Counted from the first letter of the stretch, positions 18,260-27,009 are shown. The stretch: DNA of 64,000 nucleotides from an uncultured Phycisphaerales bacterium (GCA_903871935.1 CAIQIQ010000048.1:39515-103514), one strand, 5' to 3'. Translations and numbers: made by a program. Notes: a model not told the origin generated them from the sequence alone.

Positions 18260-19411
18260 TTAATAGTCGCCGCGGCAGAAGCGGCGAGCGGCCAGGGCCA
18301 GCAGCAGCGCCTCGAAGGCAACGCTCGAGCCGATGATCCACGGGATGCTGCGAACATTGAGCATGCGCTGGATGTGCTCGCGCCAGCCATGAGTACGGTA
18401 GTCCTCGGGCATGGCGCTGAGTGTTGCTTTCAGTGCCGCATCATCAAAAAGCACGCGGTCAAGCAGGCCGACGGTATCCTGAGTCTTGGGAACCGCAGTG
18501 TTGATGCCAAAGATGATCGGTTGCGCGGTCTTTACCCATTGCGGTGGACGATCCTGATCGGCCGTCCTTGCCAGCCGAGCGCGGTCAAACTGCATGCGGC
18601 GGAGCATTCCGGCATCGGCCACGACCTGCTGGGTTGCCGGTACTTTGGCGGTCAAGCTCGTGCCCGTACCAGGCCTGGTCGCGGCAGCAGCCCTGTCGAG
18701 CCGCACCTGGGCCTGGGCGATAGTTTTGTCGATCTCGCTAATGCGCTGCTGTGCCCGCGCGGCATTGTCGGCGTAGATCTCGTCTGCCTGCTGCAGAAAA
18801 CGGTCGGCCGCGTTCAGCCCGAAGATCAAGCCCCACACCACCAGCGTGAGAAAGAACGACGCCAGGGTCGAACGCGTCCAGACACCAAAGAGGACGCAGA
18901 TCGAAAACAGGTAGCTGAAGAAGAGTACGACCACCGGGATGGCGATGAACAATCCCGGCTCCCAGACTCGCGCCCGCCATCCGAGCACGAAGAAGCTGCC
19001 GGTCGTGAAGACGGTCACCTGCAGGGCGACAAAGAGCAATCCGGTGAGGTACTTGGTCAGGAAGAGCCGCACCCGGCTGATGGGTTTGCAGAGATACAGG
19101 TCCACAGCGCCGCCGGCCAGAAAATCGGGAAAGATGCTTGCCGTTGAGATCAGCGCCAGGATCGTCGCCATCCAGGTGAGCCACTGGCCGACGACGACGA
19201 AACTGAAGATCCATTTGTAGACGAACATGGCGACGGGGATGTCGTGGGGAATCTCCCAGGTGAAGATGGTGATCCGATTTGCCTTAACGCCGAGGGCGGC
19301 AAAACCGGCGACAACCAACACGTTGAGGATGAGGATAATCCAGAAGAGTTTGCGCGAATTCAGGTCGCGATAGGCATCGATGAGCAAGGCGCGCGTCTGG
19401 GTGGCGATCAT
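18260..19411 (-). CDS. ABC-2 type transporter permease
   Basis: 383 residues with about six membrane segments, for example FWIILILNVLVVAGFAALGV near the N-terminus, WLTWMATILALISTASIF, and the C-terminal SSVAFEALLLALAARRF. Between segments four and five lies a soluble loop of about 130 residues with a heptad pattern (ARAQQRISEIDKTIAQAQVR). It is the membrane half of an exporter whose ATPase is encoded directly upstream; the ATPase stop and this start overlap by four bases. The long loop is unusual for the family. Substrate unknown. Confidence 0.85.
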   Translation of the reverse strand: MIATQTRALLIDAYRDLNSRKLFWIILILNVLVVAGFAALGVKANRITIFTWEIPHDIPVAMFVYKWIFSFVVVGQWLTWMATILALISTASIFPDFLAGGAVDLYLCKPISRVRLFLTKYLTGLLFVALQVTVFTTGSFFVLGWRARVWEPGLFIAIPVVVLFFSYLFSICVLFGVWTRSTLASFFLTLVVWGLIFGLNAADRFLQQADEIYADNAARAQQRISEIDKTIAQAQVRLDRAAAATRPGTGTSLTAKVPATQQVVADAGMLRRMQFDRARLARTADQDRPPQWVKTAQPIIFGINTAVPKTQDTVGLLDRVLFDDAALKATLSAMPEDYRTHGWREHIQRMLNVRSIPWIIGSSVAFEALLLALAARRFCRGDY

Positions 19412-20406
19412 GGCCGGGCCTCCCCTGGGATCGCAAGCGGTGCTGGGGGTTCGGTAACGGCTTCGATGAAGAGATCTTCGAGCGTGGGGCGAACCGCCTG
19501 GACGCGGGTGATGACAAAGCCGCCTTGGCGCAGGGCGTCGATCATGGCCTGCACTTGCTGCGCGTCGGCGGTGCCGACTTTGACCAGTTCGGTAGTATCG
19601 CGCAGCTCGCTCTCGATCCAGATCCCGTGGTTGTCCATGGCCGCGACGATGGATCGAAGCGGCGGTGTTGCCGGCAGCAGGCCACGGAGGACTTCCAGTT
19701 CATACCATTGGCGGTGCGAAGAGAGTTCGCGGATCGTGCCCTGGCGAATCACGTTGCCCTTGGTCATGATCGCCACGCGGTCGCAGATCAGTTCCAGCTC
19801 CGAGAGCATGTGCGAGTTGACGAAGACGCTGCGGCCCTGGCTGCGAAGGTGGACAAGGACTTCGCGGATCTCCTGCCGGCCGATGGGGTCAACGCCATCG
19901 GTGGGTTCATCGAGGACGACGAGCTGTGGGTCATTGATCAGGGACTGGGCAACACCAACGCGTTGCATCATGCCTTTGGAATAGGTATCGACGCGCCGGT
20001 CGCCCCAGTCCTTCATGCTGACCAGTTCGAGCAGTTCCTGGGCGCGCGGCCGGCAGACCTTGCGGGGAACGCCGGCGAGGGCGCCGAAAAACTCGAGCAT
20101 TTGCCGGCCGGTGAGATAGCGGGGGAAACGATGGTGTTCAGGGAGGTAGCCGACGCGCGCGAGGATGGGCTTGGAGCCGACGGGCTGGCCGAGAATCGTG
20201 CCGCCGGCGCGGTCGGGACGGACGACGGTCATGAGGATTTTGACCAGGGTGCTCTTGCCAGCGCCGTTGGGCCCCAGCAGGCCGAAGATCTCTCCCGGGC
20301 CAACCTGCAGAGAAACTCCGCGCAGGGCCTGGACTCTGCGGCGGCCGCGGCCGTAGGTCTTGTGGATGTCATGAAGGTCCAGGACCAACTCATCGCTGGG
20401 CATCAA
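19408..20406 (-). CDS. ABC transporter ATP-binding protein
   Basis: 332 residues. Walker A is GLLGPNGAGKSTLVKIL (about 43-59), the Q-loop region VGYLPEHHRFPRYLTG follows, the signature is YSKGMMQRVGVAQSLINDPQ, Walker B LVVLDEPTDGVDP, and the switch His is in FVNSHMLSELE. This is the DrrA/CcmA-like group that pairs with ABC-2 permeases. A C-terminal extension of about 90 residues follows the nucleotide-binding domain, as in the antibiotic/lipid exporter ATPases. The partner permease overlaps its 3' end. The signature reads YSKGM rather than LSGGQ, a common variant in this group. Confidence 0.92.
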   Translation of the reverse strand: MMPSDELVLDLHDIHKTYGRGRRRVQALRGVSLQVGPGEIFGLLGPNGAGKSTLVKILMTVVRPDRAGGTILGQPVGSKPILARVGYLPEHHRFPRYLTGRQMLEFFGALAGVPRKVCRPRAQELLELVSMKDWGDRRVDTYSKGMMQRVGVAQSLINDPQLVVLDEPTDGVDPIGRQEIREVLVHLRSQGRSVFVNSHMLSELELICDRVAIMTKGNVIRQGTIRELSSHRQWYELEVLRGLLPATPPLRSIVAAMDNHGIWIESELRDTTELVKVGTADAQQVQAMIDALRQGGFVITRVQAVRPTLEDLFIEAVTEPPAPLAIPGEARP

Positions 20407-20479
20407 TCATTCCCTCCTGAGGGATGGGGTTAGTATACACGGGAGCGGTGCGGTGTGCTCCTGGGCGCGGCAGAGCGGG

Positions 20480-20737
20480 CTAATAATAGTGGTATCTCGC
20501 CTGGGCGATCAGGACGGCATTGCCCTCAATTCGGTAGACCAGCCTGTGCTCATCATCAATTCGCCTCGACCAGTAACCGGCAAGGGCATGGCGCAAAGGC
20601 TCGGGTTTGCCGATGCCCTCGTGCCCGTTGTGCATGATATCGCGGATCAGTTCATTGATGCGCTTGACCATCTGCTTGTCGGAACGCTGCCAGTAAAGGT
20701 ATTCCTCCCATGCCTGCTCGGCGAAGATAAACCTCAT
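20480..20737 (-). CDS. yoeB: YoeB-type toxin
   Basis: 85 residues, the exact size of YoeB. Family features: FAEQAWEEYLYWQRSDKQ at the N-terminus, KRINELIRDI, GIGKPEPLRHALAGYWSRRI and the C-terminal EHRLVYRIEGNAVLIAQARY with terminal His-Tyr-Tyr. The catalytic Glu, Arg and His of YoeB have counterparts here. By family it is a ribosome-dependent mRNA interferase. The antitoxin gene lies upstream on the same strand and overlaps it. The toxin frame looks intact. Confidence 0.92.
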   Translation of the reverse strand: MRFIFAEQAWEEYLYWQRSDKQMVKRINELIRDIMHNGHEGIGKPEPLRHALAGYWSRRIDDEHRLVYRIEGNAVLIAQARYHYY

Positions 20738-20984
20738 TCCGCCAGCTTCCTTTCCTTCCTTTACCCTTGCCCAGTTGGCTGATTCCTTCCAGCAACCGGC
20801 GGGAATTGCGTGGTGAGCGCAGAAGGTAAGCGGTCTCCGAAAGCGATTCGTAATCCGCCAGTGACATCATCACCACGGTGTCCTCGCGCTTACGGGTGAT
20901 GGTCACAGGCGCGTGGTCTCTGCACACTCGTGACATTGTCTTGGCCAGTGTTTCTCTGGCTTCGCTGTAGGTCATCGTCGTCAT
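20652..20984 (-). CDS. yefM: YefM-type antitoxin with a disturbed C-terminal frame
   Basis: Start at the ATG at 20984 (MTTMTYSEARETL). The first 70 residues are a normal YefM: SEARETLAKTM, APVTITRKREDTVVMMSLAD, ETAYLLRSPRNSRRLLEGI. After GISQLGKGKG the open frame runs on through the yoeB start and ends at 20652, giving 110 residues instead of about 83. In the -1 frame the purine-rich run just before yoeB (about 20741-20765 complement) would read KLAE-stop with the stop overlapping the yoeB ATG, the usual yefM-yoeB junction. So a small indel, programmed slippage or a sequence error has moved the frame exactly where YefM binds the toxin. The antitoxin function is uncertain. Confidence 0.75.
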   Translation of the reverse strand: MTTMTYSEARETLAKTMSRVCRDHAPVTITRKREDTVVMMSLADYESLSETAYLLRSPRNSRRLLEGISQLGKGKGRKGSWRNEVYLRRAGMGGIPLLAAFRQADGQAHQ

Positions 20985-20986
20985 AG

Positions 20987-21011
20987 TTGTACGATATGTT
21001 GTACACGTACA
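20987..21011. promoter_or_regulatory. Probable YefM/YoeB operator
   Basis: Directly upstream of yefM lies TTGTACGATATGTTGTACAC followed by GTACA. It contains the palindrome TGTACA (21000-21005) and flanking inverted TGTACG (20988-20993) and CGTACA (21006-21011). In E. coli the YefM-YoeB complex binds palindromes with a TGTACA core at the same place, so this is a good operator candidate. Confidence 0.6.
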
Positions 21012-21202
21012 TGGGTCACGCATGGCAAGGGATCGGGTCGGGGCCTTCCAGCGCTCACCGGCGCAACAACTCTGGTGTCCACAGCATGAGGTACTGCTGG
21101 CTGGCATCGCGTTGGAGAGATGAGGAGGGGCAGTGCATCTTCTTCGTTCTCGCGGCGGGCGTTACCGCCTGACTCACACCTGGCCGGCGCAATAGACGTT
21201 GC

Positions 21203-21436
21203 TCAGTCCTGTTCAAACACGCCAGTGTTCCAGAGCTCAAGTGCTTCCTCGCCGCTATCGGCGGTAGCTGTCTCTGTTGTGCATCCGCTGCAGAGGGCGT
21301 AGTACCTGTCGCTGTATAGCGCCAGTATAAGCAGGCATCGCCTGCCGCAGTTCGGACACACCTTGACAGTCTCTTGATCCGTGACCACGGCGATACCCTC
21401 TCTTGCCGAGCGAACAACTCGGCGGGGCAATACCAC
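21203..21436 (-). CDS. Lar-like zinc-ribbon protein
   Basis: Up to 77 residues; the start at 21436 is not certain and the first 20 residues look weak. The core CPNCGRRCLLILALYSDRYY, then CSGC.TET and a final EEALELWNT matches the layout of Lar-type restriction-alleviation proteins and related phage zinc ribbons (two CxxC knuckles followed by an acidic helix ending in a Trp-Asn). Such genes are usually of phage or plasmid origin. Here it stands alone between the toxin-antitoxin pair and an unknown membrane protein, with no other phage gene visible. The 320 bases between it and 21757 hold nothing recognisable. Confidence 0.55.
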   Translation of the reverse strand: MVLPRRVVRSAREGIAVVTDQETVKVCPNCGRRCLLILALYSDRYYALCSGCTTETATADSGEEALELWNTGVFEQD

Positions 21437-21756
21437 GCATCATAGTGGCGAAAGAAATGCAGTTCCCCTGACACCAGAGGACTGCCGGGGTGCTCGCCGG
21501 TTAACAAACGCGGGACCGGAGAGCATTGACAAGCATATGGAAAGCATTCGGGATGATTCAAGCTTGCTCAACGAGCCGGCCGCCTTCAGCGGACGCAGGA
21601 GTGCGCACAGTAGTGAGCGCTGCGAGATCAATGCAGCACCTCCGAGGCGAGAGGGGCTGCCGGCGTGCCATCTGCATGCAGGGCGGGCGAGAGGGCATAG
21701 GCAAAGGGTACCATCCGTCATCGCAAATGATCTGCCAATGTGTAGACTTTGGCGCC

Positions 21757-22371
21757 ATGAGCCAGGCACCCGGACAACGGTTCCCGATTGGGCGCGTGAT
21801 TCTTTGCATCATCGGGAGCGGGCTGCTATGTATCTGCGTTTTCTTCACGTCGGAGTATGTGAGAGTCTCCCGCGGGCTCGAGCTGGCGAGAACGGCGAGG
21901 ATGGGGGAAGTGCTGGTGGATCTGTCGAAAGCGGGGCAGGTCCGCGTGCCGGCACGGTTCGAATTCAGGGAAGCGCATGGGATAGCGCTGAGATTGACGG
22001 GGGGTTCGGGAACATCGATTGATGAACTGGGGGCGAGGGTCGCGGTTGCCGCTGAGGGCGATCGGGAACTGGAGTGGCAAAACATCGAATTGAGGTACTG
22101 CCGCAGGGATGGGGATGAAGTGGAGCTTTTCATGGCGGGCGGAGCGCCCAAGGAATTCGCTTTTCTACTGGATGTGCAACGGCCGGTGGCTGCCCTGGCG
22201 GGACAGGAGCGGAAGCTCTACGCGAAGTACGAGGTGTGTGGGCTGGAAGGCCTTATCGCGCTGGTTTCAGGGGCTTTTGCGATTGGCGGCGGCGTGCTGA
22301 GTGTCGCGATCTTTGGTGGGGTCATGTCCTACACGCGAAAGCGCAGACGGGCGATGCCGACGCAGGTGTAG
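21757..22371 (+). CDS. Two-pass membrane protein of unknown function
   Basis: 204 residues from the ATG at 21757 (MSQAPGQRFPIG). One membrane segment near the N-terminus (VILCIIGSGLLCICVFFTSE, about 13-32) and one near the C-terminus (GLIALVSGAFAIGGGVLSVA, about 168-187) enclose a soluble domain of about 130 residues with beta-strand character (GIALRLTGGSGTSI, ELEWQNIELRYC). A short basic tail ends the protein. No family is recognised. Longer in-frame starts upstream exist but add no recognisable sequence. Confidence 0.6.
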   Translation: MSQAPGQRFPIGRVILCIIGSGLLCICVFFTSEYVRVSRGLELARTARMGEVLVDLSKAGQVRVPARFEFREAHGIALRLTGGSGTSIDELGARVAVAAEGDRELEWQNIELRYCRRDGDEVELFMAGGAPKEFAFLLDVQRPVAALAGQERKLYAKYEVCGLEGLIALVSGAFAIGGGVLSVAIFGGVMSYTRKRRRAMPTQV

Positions 22372-22487
22372 ATCTTGTGAAGGACCCGTCGCAATGCCGA
22401 TGCGTTCGCGGAACTCGGCCGGCGGTATGCGGGGTTGGTGCACTCGGCCGCGTTGCGTGTCACGGGGCGGGCGCACGATGCTGCTCC

Positions 22488-23165
22488 CTATGCCTGTCCG
22501 ACCTGCACCTTCGCCCCGGCCGACACAGCTTCGGGCATATCCCAGAGGGTCTCGTTTCTGTCGCCCTCAAGGTCGTCAAAGAGCTTCTCGGCGATGGCCT
22601 CCCAGCGGTCTTCTTCGCTCAGTTCTTCCATGGAGACTTCCGGCAGCGCTTCTGCGACACGCAAGACATCGGCCGCCTTTGTCCCTACCGCCTTGCCCTG
22701 GGCAAGTGTGCTGCGCACCTGCTTGTAGGTCGACTCAAGTTGCCAGGATTCTTCCCATCCCAGCCAGAAGGCGTGCTTGATGGGAGTGAAGATATAGGTA
22801 TAGAACTCATCCCAGAGCTGGATGGTCTTGTCCAGGCCGAAGCCGATCCGATTGCCCTCGCTTTCGGCCAGTTTCTGGATGCGGTCTTCCCATGCGGGGA
22901 ACAGGGGGGTGTTCTCGATCGCGAAACGATGGGCGAGGCTGAAGTCCTCGTAGGATGAGAACTGGGTTGCTAAGTGCAGGACTGGCCGAATTCGCCGTTC
23001 CTGCCGCGCCAGCTTTTGCCCCAGTTCCCAGGCATCCATCAGCGAATGCCGGGAAGGGCCATATCCTCGGGGCGTACCTATCCTGTCACTGCCGAATCGC
23101 CTGATGGGCCTGGCGCGCTTAGTTTTGCTGCCAGCAACCGATGCGGATTGGATGGGTCGATGCAT
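22488..23165 (-). CDS. Hypothetical protein
   Basis: 225 residues from the ATG at 23165, which has GGAGAA six bases upstream; the frame continues to 23204. The N-terminal 45 residues are basic, the rest is acidic and helical with many aromatic residues (WELGQKLARQERRIRP, LAHRFAIENTPLFPAW, FYTYIFTPIKHAFWLGWEES) and a very acidic end (EDRWEAIAEKLFDDLEGDRN). No signal peptide, membrane segment or known motif. Codon use matches the neighbours. The 400-base gap from 23205 to the next gene shows no further gene. Confidence 0.6.
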   Translation of the reverse strand: MHRPIQSASVAGSKTKRARPIRRFGSDRIGTPRGYGPSRHSLMDAWELGQKLARQERRIRPVLHLATQFSSYEDFSLAHRFAIENTPLFPAWEDRIQKLAESEGNRIGFGLDKTIQLWDEFYTYIFTPIKHAFWLGWEESWQLESTYKQVRSTLAQGKAVGTKAADVLRVAEALPEVSMEELSEEDRWEAIAEKLFDDLEGDRNETLWDMPEAVSAGAKVQVGQA

Positions 23166-23611
23166 GAGTTCTCCGAATGCAAAGGGCACCCAGATGGCGT
23201 TCAAAAGCCAGCGTCAGGAACAACCTGAAACGCACATGGCATCAAGCGGATAAAACGGGGTGGAATCGCGTCGTGGATTGGCACCTTGAACGACAGACAC
23301 AGACTCGCTGGCAAGAGCCCAACGAGAAGTCGGCCCCCATGGCCGGTGTGAGTGGTCTTCGTGACCACGCTTACAGTATGCGCTACAAAACTGCTGCTGG
23401 CAAGGGGAATATGCTAAAGTTCTATCCGGAACTTGGGCTAGTGGTAGCAGAGCGTGCGCTAGGGGGCTTTGTGTGGTGTAAGAGCTGAACTGGGCTGTAG
23501 TTATGGCATCGTCGGACTGGGCATTTCTGCCATTCTACGGCGGCATGCACCAGCCATAGCAGCAATCCTAGCGTATACTGCTGGCGAGTTCACTGCTTTT
23601 GAGGAGAGAAC

Positions 23612-24745
23612 GTGCGAAATTGGCTTGGTCGCTTGGCGTCGCTGCTCATTGCCGGCTTGTGCTGCGCTCAAACGACCGGGCCGGCGGAGGATGCAGGGGT
23701 TGCGGTCTACGTGGGCAAGGAAATGGTCAAGGGGTATCGCCCGACGCCGGCGCTGGTGAGGAAAGAGACGCCGGTGGTGATGCCGAAGTTCCCGGTGGTT
23801 GATATCCACTGCCACTGGTCGATCTACCAGGATCCGGTGGAACTGATCAAGGCGATGGATGCGCTGGGGATGTCCAAGGCGGTGGATCTGTCGGGCGGGT
23901 ATGGCGATTACCTCGACCGGATGATCGAGAAGTTCCATATGCCGTATCCCGATCGTGTGTTTGTCCTGTGCAATATCGACTGGAAGAAGATCGACGATCC
24001 GACATTTGGGCAGGATGTGACGGCGTATCTGAAATCCGCCAAGGGGAAAGGGGCTTCGGGGCTGAAGATCTTCAAGGACCTGGGGCTGAACGTAAAGGAC
24101 AAGACGCGCAAGATCGTGTCGATTGATGATCCGCGACTGGAGCCAGTGTGGAAGACGTGCGGTGAACTGAAGATGCCGATCCTGATGCACTCGGGCGACC
24201 CGGTGGCGTTCTTCCAACCGGTCGATGAACACAATGAACGGTGGATGCAACTTAAGCGGCATCCGGACTGGACGTTTTATGGGCCGCAGTTTCCAACCTG
24301 GGAACAGGTGCTGCAGCAGCATGTGAGTGTGATCCAGAAGCATCCAGGGACGGTGTTCATCAGTGCTCACCTGGCGAACTGCGGCGAAGATCTGCAGCGA
24401 CTGGCGTCGATCATGGATCGCTGTCCGAATATGTATGCGGACATATCCGGGCGAGTGGCTGAGATCGGACGGCAACCGTATTCAGCGCGGAAGTTCCTGA
24501 TCAAGTATCAGGATCGCATTCTCTTTGGCACAGATCGCTATCCCGGGCGGACCGATCAGGAGCGCAACAGCGTCTACTACCGATTCCTGGAAACCGACGA
24601 TGAGTACTTCGACTATTACAACCATCCTTTCCCGCCGGAGGGTGAGTGGAAGATCTATGGGGTGTTTCTGCCCGATGAGGTCTTGAAGAAGATCTATCAC
24701 GAGAACGCTGATCGCGCACTGGCCGGCGAGATGCCGTTGCACTGA
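23612..24745 (+). CDS. Exported amidohydrolase (amidohydrolase 2 family)
   Basis: 377 residues from a GTG with GAGGAGAG upstream. A signal peptide (first 20 residues, ending GLCCAQ) points to export. The TIM-barrel metal site of the ACMS-decarboxylase-like branch is present: VVDIHCHW (HxH), SGLKIFKDLG, the metal/acid HSGDPVAFF, FISAHLANCG and ILFGTDRYPG. These enzymes hydrolyse or decarboxylate carbon-nitrogen or carboxyl-bearing small molecules. The next gene, a symporter, starts nine bases later, suggesting that the product of this enzyme is taken up by that carrier. Substrate unknown. Confidence 0.85.
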   Translation: MRNWLGRLASLLIAGLCCAQTTGPAEDAGVAVYVGKEMVKGYRPTPALVRKETPVVMPKFPVVDIHCHWSIYQDPVELIKAMDALGMSKAVDLSGGYGDYLDRMIEKFHMPYPDRVFVLCNIDWKKIDDPTFGQDVTAYLKSAKGKGASGLKIFKDLGLNVKDKTRKIVSIDDPRLEPVWKTCGELKMPILMHSGDPVAFFQPVDEHNERWMQLKRHPDWTFYGPQFPTWEQVLQQHVSVIQKHPGTVFISAHLANCGEDLQRLASIMDRCPNMYADISGRVAEIGRQPYSARKFLIKYQDRILFGTDRYPGRTDQERNSVYYRFLETDDEYFDYYNHPFPPEGEWKIYGVFLPDEVLKKIYHENADRALAGEMPLH

Positions 24746-24754
24746 CGAGTCGAC

Positions 24755-26161
24755 ATGTCCAACACACTGCTGTACGCCATCCTCTTCTGTGTGGTCCTGT
24801 TGGGACTGGGGTTTCTCCTGCGCGTGAGGCTTCGGCTGCTGCAGATCCTCTACATTCCGTCGGCCGCCATTGCGGGGGTGCTGGGATTCGCGGCCGTGCA
24901 GGGCGGCCTGCATATGGGTGCGGCAGGGGAGGTCACGCAGACGATCATGAAGGAACTGGCGGTGTGGCCATCGTGGTTGATCGCGGTGGTGTTTGCGGGG
25001 CTGCTCCTGGAACGGCCCTCTGAGAAAGGCTTTGCCGAGGCGCTGCGGCGGGGTGTGCGATCGGGGATTCTGGCGTGGATCATCATCCTGGGGCAGATTG
25101 CGATCGGGCTGTTGGTGTACATGATGGTGGTCCGGCCGGTGACGCCGAGCGTGCCGGCATCGTTCGGGCAGCTTCTCGAGGTGAGCTGGGCAGGTGGGCA
25201 TGGGTCTTCGGCGGCGATGGGGGAGGTATACCGTGGCCAGGACTTTCCAGAGGGTCGGGACCTGGCGTTCTTTCTGGCGACGGTGGGGTTGGTCTACGGT
25301 GTGCTCAGTGGGCTGGTGCTGGTGAATATCGCGATACGGCGCGGATGGACGGCCAAAGGCAAGATGGCGGGCCCGGTTGCTGCGGGCGCGGCGGTTGATT
25401 TTGCCGGTGAGGCGCGGCCGGTTGCCTTCGGCCGGACGCGCGGCGAGGTGATCGAGCCGATGACGGTGCAGGTGGTGATCCTTGGCCTGGCGTTTGGGGC
25501 GGGGTATGCAATGCAGCAGATGCTCTTTGGCGCGGCGGGGTGGGCGTTCGGGACGGGCAGCCAGACCGCGAAGTCACTGAGCAACCTACCCCTGTTCATG
25601 TTCACGCTGATCGGCGGCTGGCTGGTGCGCGTGGTGATGGAGCGGGTCGGCGCGGGGAAACTGATTGATGGTGCTTCGATTCAGCGACTGGTCGGTGTGT
25701 CGATGGAGTTTCTGATCGTGGCGGCGATTTCAACGATGCGGATGGACTCACTGGCGGGGTATTGGCTGCCGATTCTGCTATTGATTGCTCTGGCGGCGTT
25801 GTGGTGCACGTTCTGCCTGGTCGTGCTTGGCCGCCGGCTTCTGCCGCCGAAATACTGGTTTGAACTGGGACTGCTGAATTACGGTTTCAGCACTGCCAAC
25901 ACGCCGCAGGGGATGATGCTGCTGCGGATCATCGATCCTGATATGTCCACAGGGGCGGCCGAGGACTATGCGGTGGCAGCGCCATTGTCAGCGCCGTTTG
26001 TGGGCGGGGGCGTGGTGACGATTGCGGTGATGCCCGTGCTGCTGACGAAGGTGCCTGCGGGAGTGATGGTGATGATCCTGGTTGGGTGCATCGTGGCGCT
26101 GTATGGACTCGGGCGGAGACTTTCTGCATCAGGAGCAGGGATGCTCACGGGTGGGGGGTGA
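24755..26161 (+). CDS. GltS-type sodium/carboxylate symporter
   Basis: 468 residues, about eleven membrane segments. The family hallmark GGHGSSAAMGEVY corresponds to the Gly-rich GGHGTAAA reentrant loop of the sodium/glutamate symporter GltS, and a second pseudo-repeat motif FSTANTPQGMMLLR lies in the C-terminal half. GltS of E. coli is about 400 residues; the extra length is in a central loop (about 205-230). It probably imports an amino acid or dicarboxylate with sodium, perhaps the product of the preceding amidohydrolase. Its last 17 bases overlap the 3' end of the toxin gene on the other strand. Confidence 0.8.
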   Translation: MSNTLLYAILFCVVLLGLGFLLRVRLRLLQILYIPSAAIAGVLGFAAVQGGLHMGAAGEVTQTIMKELAVWPSWLIAVVFAGLLLERPSEKGFAEALRRGVRSGILAWIIILGQIAIGLLVYMMVVRPVTPSVPASFGQLLEVSWAGGHGSSAAMGEVYRGQDFPEGRDLAFFLATVGLVYGVLSGLVLVNIAIRRGWTAKGKMAGPVAAGAAVDFAGEARPVAFGRTRGEVIEPMTVQVVILGLAFGAGYAMQQMLFGAAGWAFGTGSQTAKSLSNLPLFMFTLIGGWLVRVVMERVGAGKLIDGASIQRLVGVSMEFLIVAAISTMRMDSLAGYWLPILLLIALAALWCTFCLVVLGRRLLPPKYWFELGLLNYGFSTANTPQGMMLLRIIDPDMSTGAAEDYAVAAPLSAPFVGGGVVTIAVMPVLLTKVPAGVMVMILVGCIVALYGLGRRLSASGAGMLTGGG

Positions 26162-26492
26162 TGGCCAGGATGGTGATCTGTCCCTTATCGGGTCCGTAGC
26201 ACCAAAAGAGGCGATAGGCGCCGGGCGTCTGGTTCTGGACATAGGCCTCGAATACTTTGCCATCTGCCTCGTAGGGATTCTCCAGCGAATGGAATTCGTG
26301 GGTATTAAGCCCGGGATGGCGCGGGTTGGTCTGCAGGTGCGTGACACACTTATGAACCTGCTTGAAGAGGCCTTCATCTTTGGTGGCCTTGACCTGTTTG
26401 GATCTGGCGCGAGCTTGCACAGATGCCTGGGCCTTGGCCCGCAATTCGGCATAGGTCGCCGCTGCCGCGTCTGTCCACTGGACTTGGAACAT
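26145..26492 (-). CDS. RelE/ParE-superfamily toxin-like protein
   Basis: 115 residues. Pattern of the RelE fold: FQVQWTDAAAATYAELRAKA at the start, a central basic stretch, then NPYEADGKVFEAYVQNQTPG, AYRLFWCYG and the strand QITILAITPHP. The protein is longer than classical RelE because of an inserted helical region (about 25-60). It starts one base inside the stop codon of the antitoxin gene (TGATG), the typical toxin-antitoxin layout. The toxin role is inferred from fold pattern and arrangement; no catalytic residues can be named with certainty. Confidence 0.7.
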   Translation of the reverse strand: MFQVQWTDAAAATYAELRAKAQASVQARARSKQVKATKDEGLFKQVHKCVTHLQTNPRHPGLNTHEFHSLENPYEADGKVFEAYVQNQTPGAYRLFWCYGPDKGQITILAITPHP

Positions 26493-26767
26493 CAGTCGGC
26501 CCCATCATCGAGTTGACTCGCCAGTTTGACGTCCGCCGCGATGTCTGGTGCCTTGGCAAAGCGCCTCGCCTTAGCCTGCGTCAGACCCTTGAGAACCGCG
26601 GCCTTGGCCTTGGGGTTTGCGTACAACCATGCCTCGCGCTCGGGAATGACACGGGCAAGGGTGATGCGCACCTCGGTCTCATCAACATCGTCGATGATGA
26701 CGGTGCGGTTGGCAAAGCGTTCCCCCAAGGTGATCCGGCCCTTGCTGTCGGCTAATCTCGTTGTCAT
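26492..26767 (-). CDS. AbrB-like antitoxin
   Basis: 91 residues from the ATG at 26767 (MTTRLADSKGRITL); the open frame extends to 26923 but the upstream part has no AbrB character. The N-terminus (LADSKGRITLGERFANRTVI) resembles the swapped-hairpin DNA-binding domain of AbrB/MazE-type antitoxins; the C-terminal half is basic and helical (KAKAAVLKGLTQAKARRF) and would wrap the toxin. It sits directly before the RelE-like gene with overlapping codons. The region upstream (26768-26830) holds a palindromic GGGAATTCCC that could be part of the operator. Confidence 0.65.
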   Translation of the reverse strand: MTTRLADSKGRITLGERFANRTVIIDDVDETEVRITLARVIPEREAWLYANPKAKAAVLKGLTQAKARRFAKAPDIAADVKLASQLDDGAD

Positions 26768-27009
26768 GGTCCAACTCCTCGTGCGACGTTCAGGATGGTA
26801 ACCCACCTTCCTAATGTGGACAAGTGGGGAATTCCCACCTGGAGAAAGGCGCTGTTGTCTTAGGGTTTGGGCAGATCGCGTTTCGTTCGCGCCATGTGTG
26901 GATATCCGGCGATCTTGTTCCACCTCTGTTGATGCTTAAGATACCGCCGACTTACAGGGCTATCCTTGTAACTGACGGTCGTTTGACGGCAAGAGAAGGA
27001 ATGAAAAAG

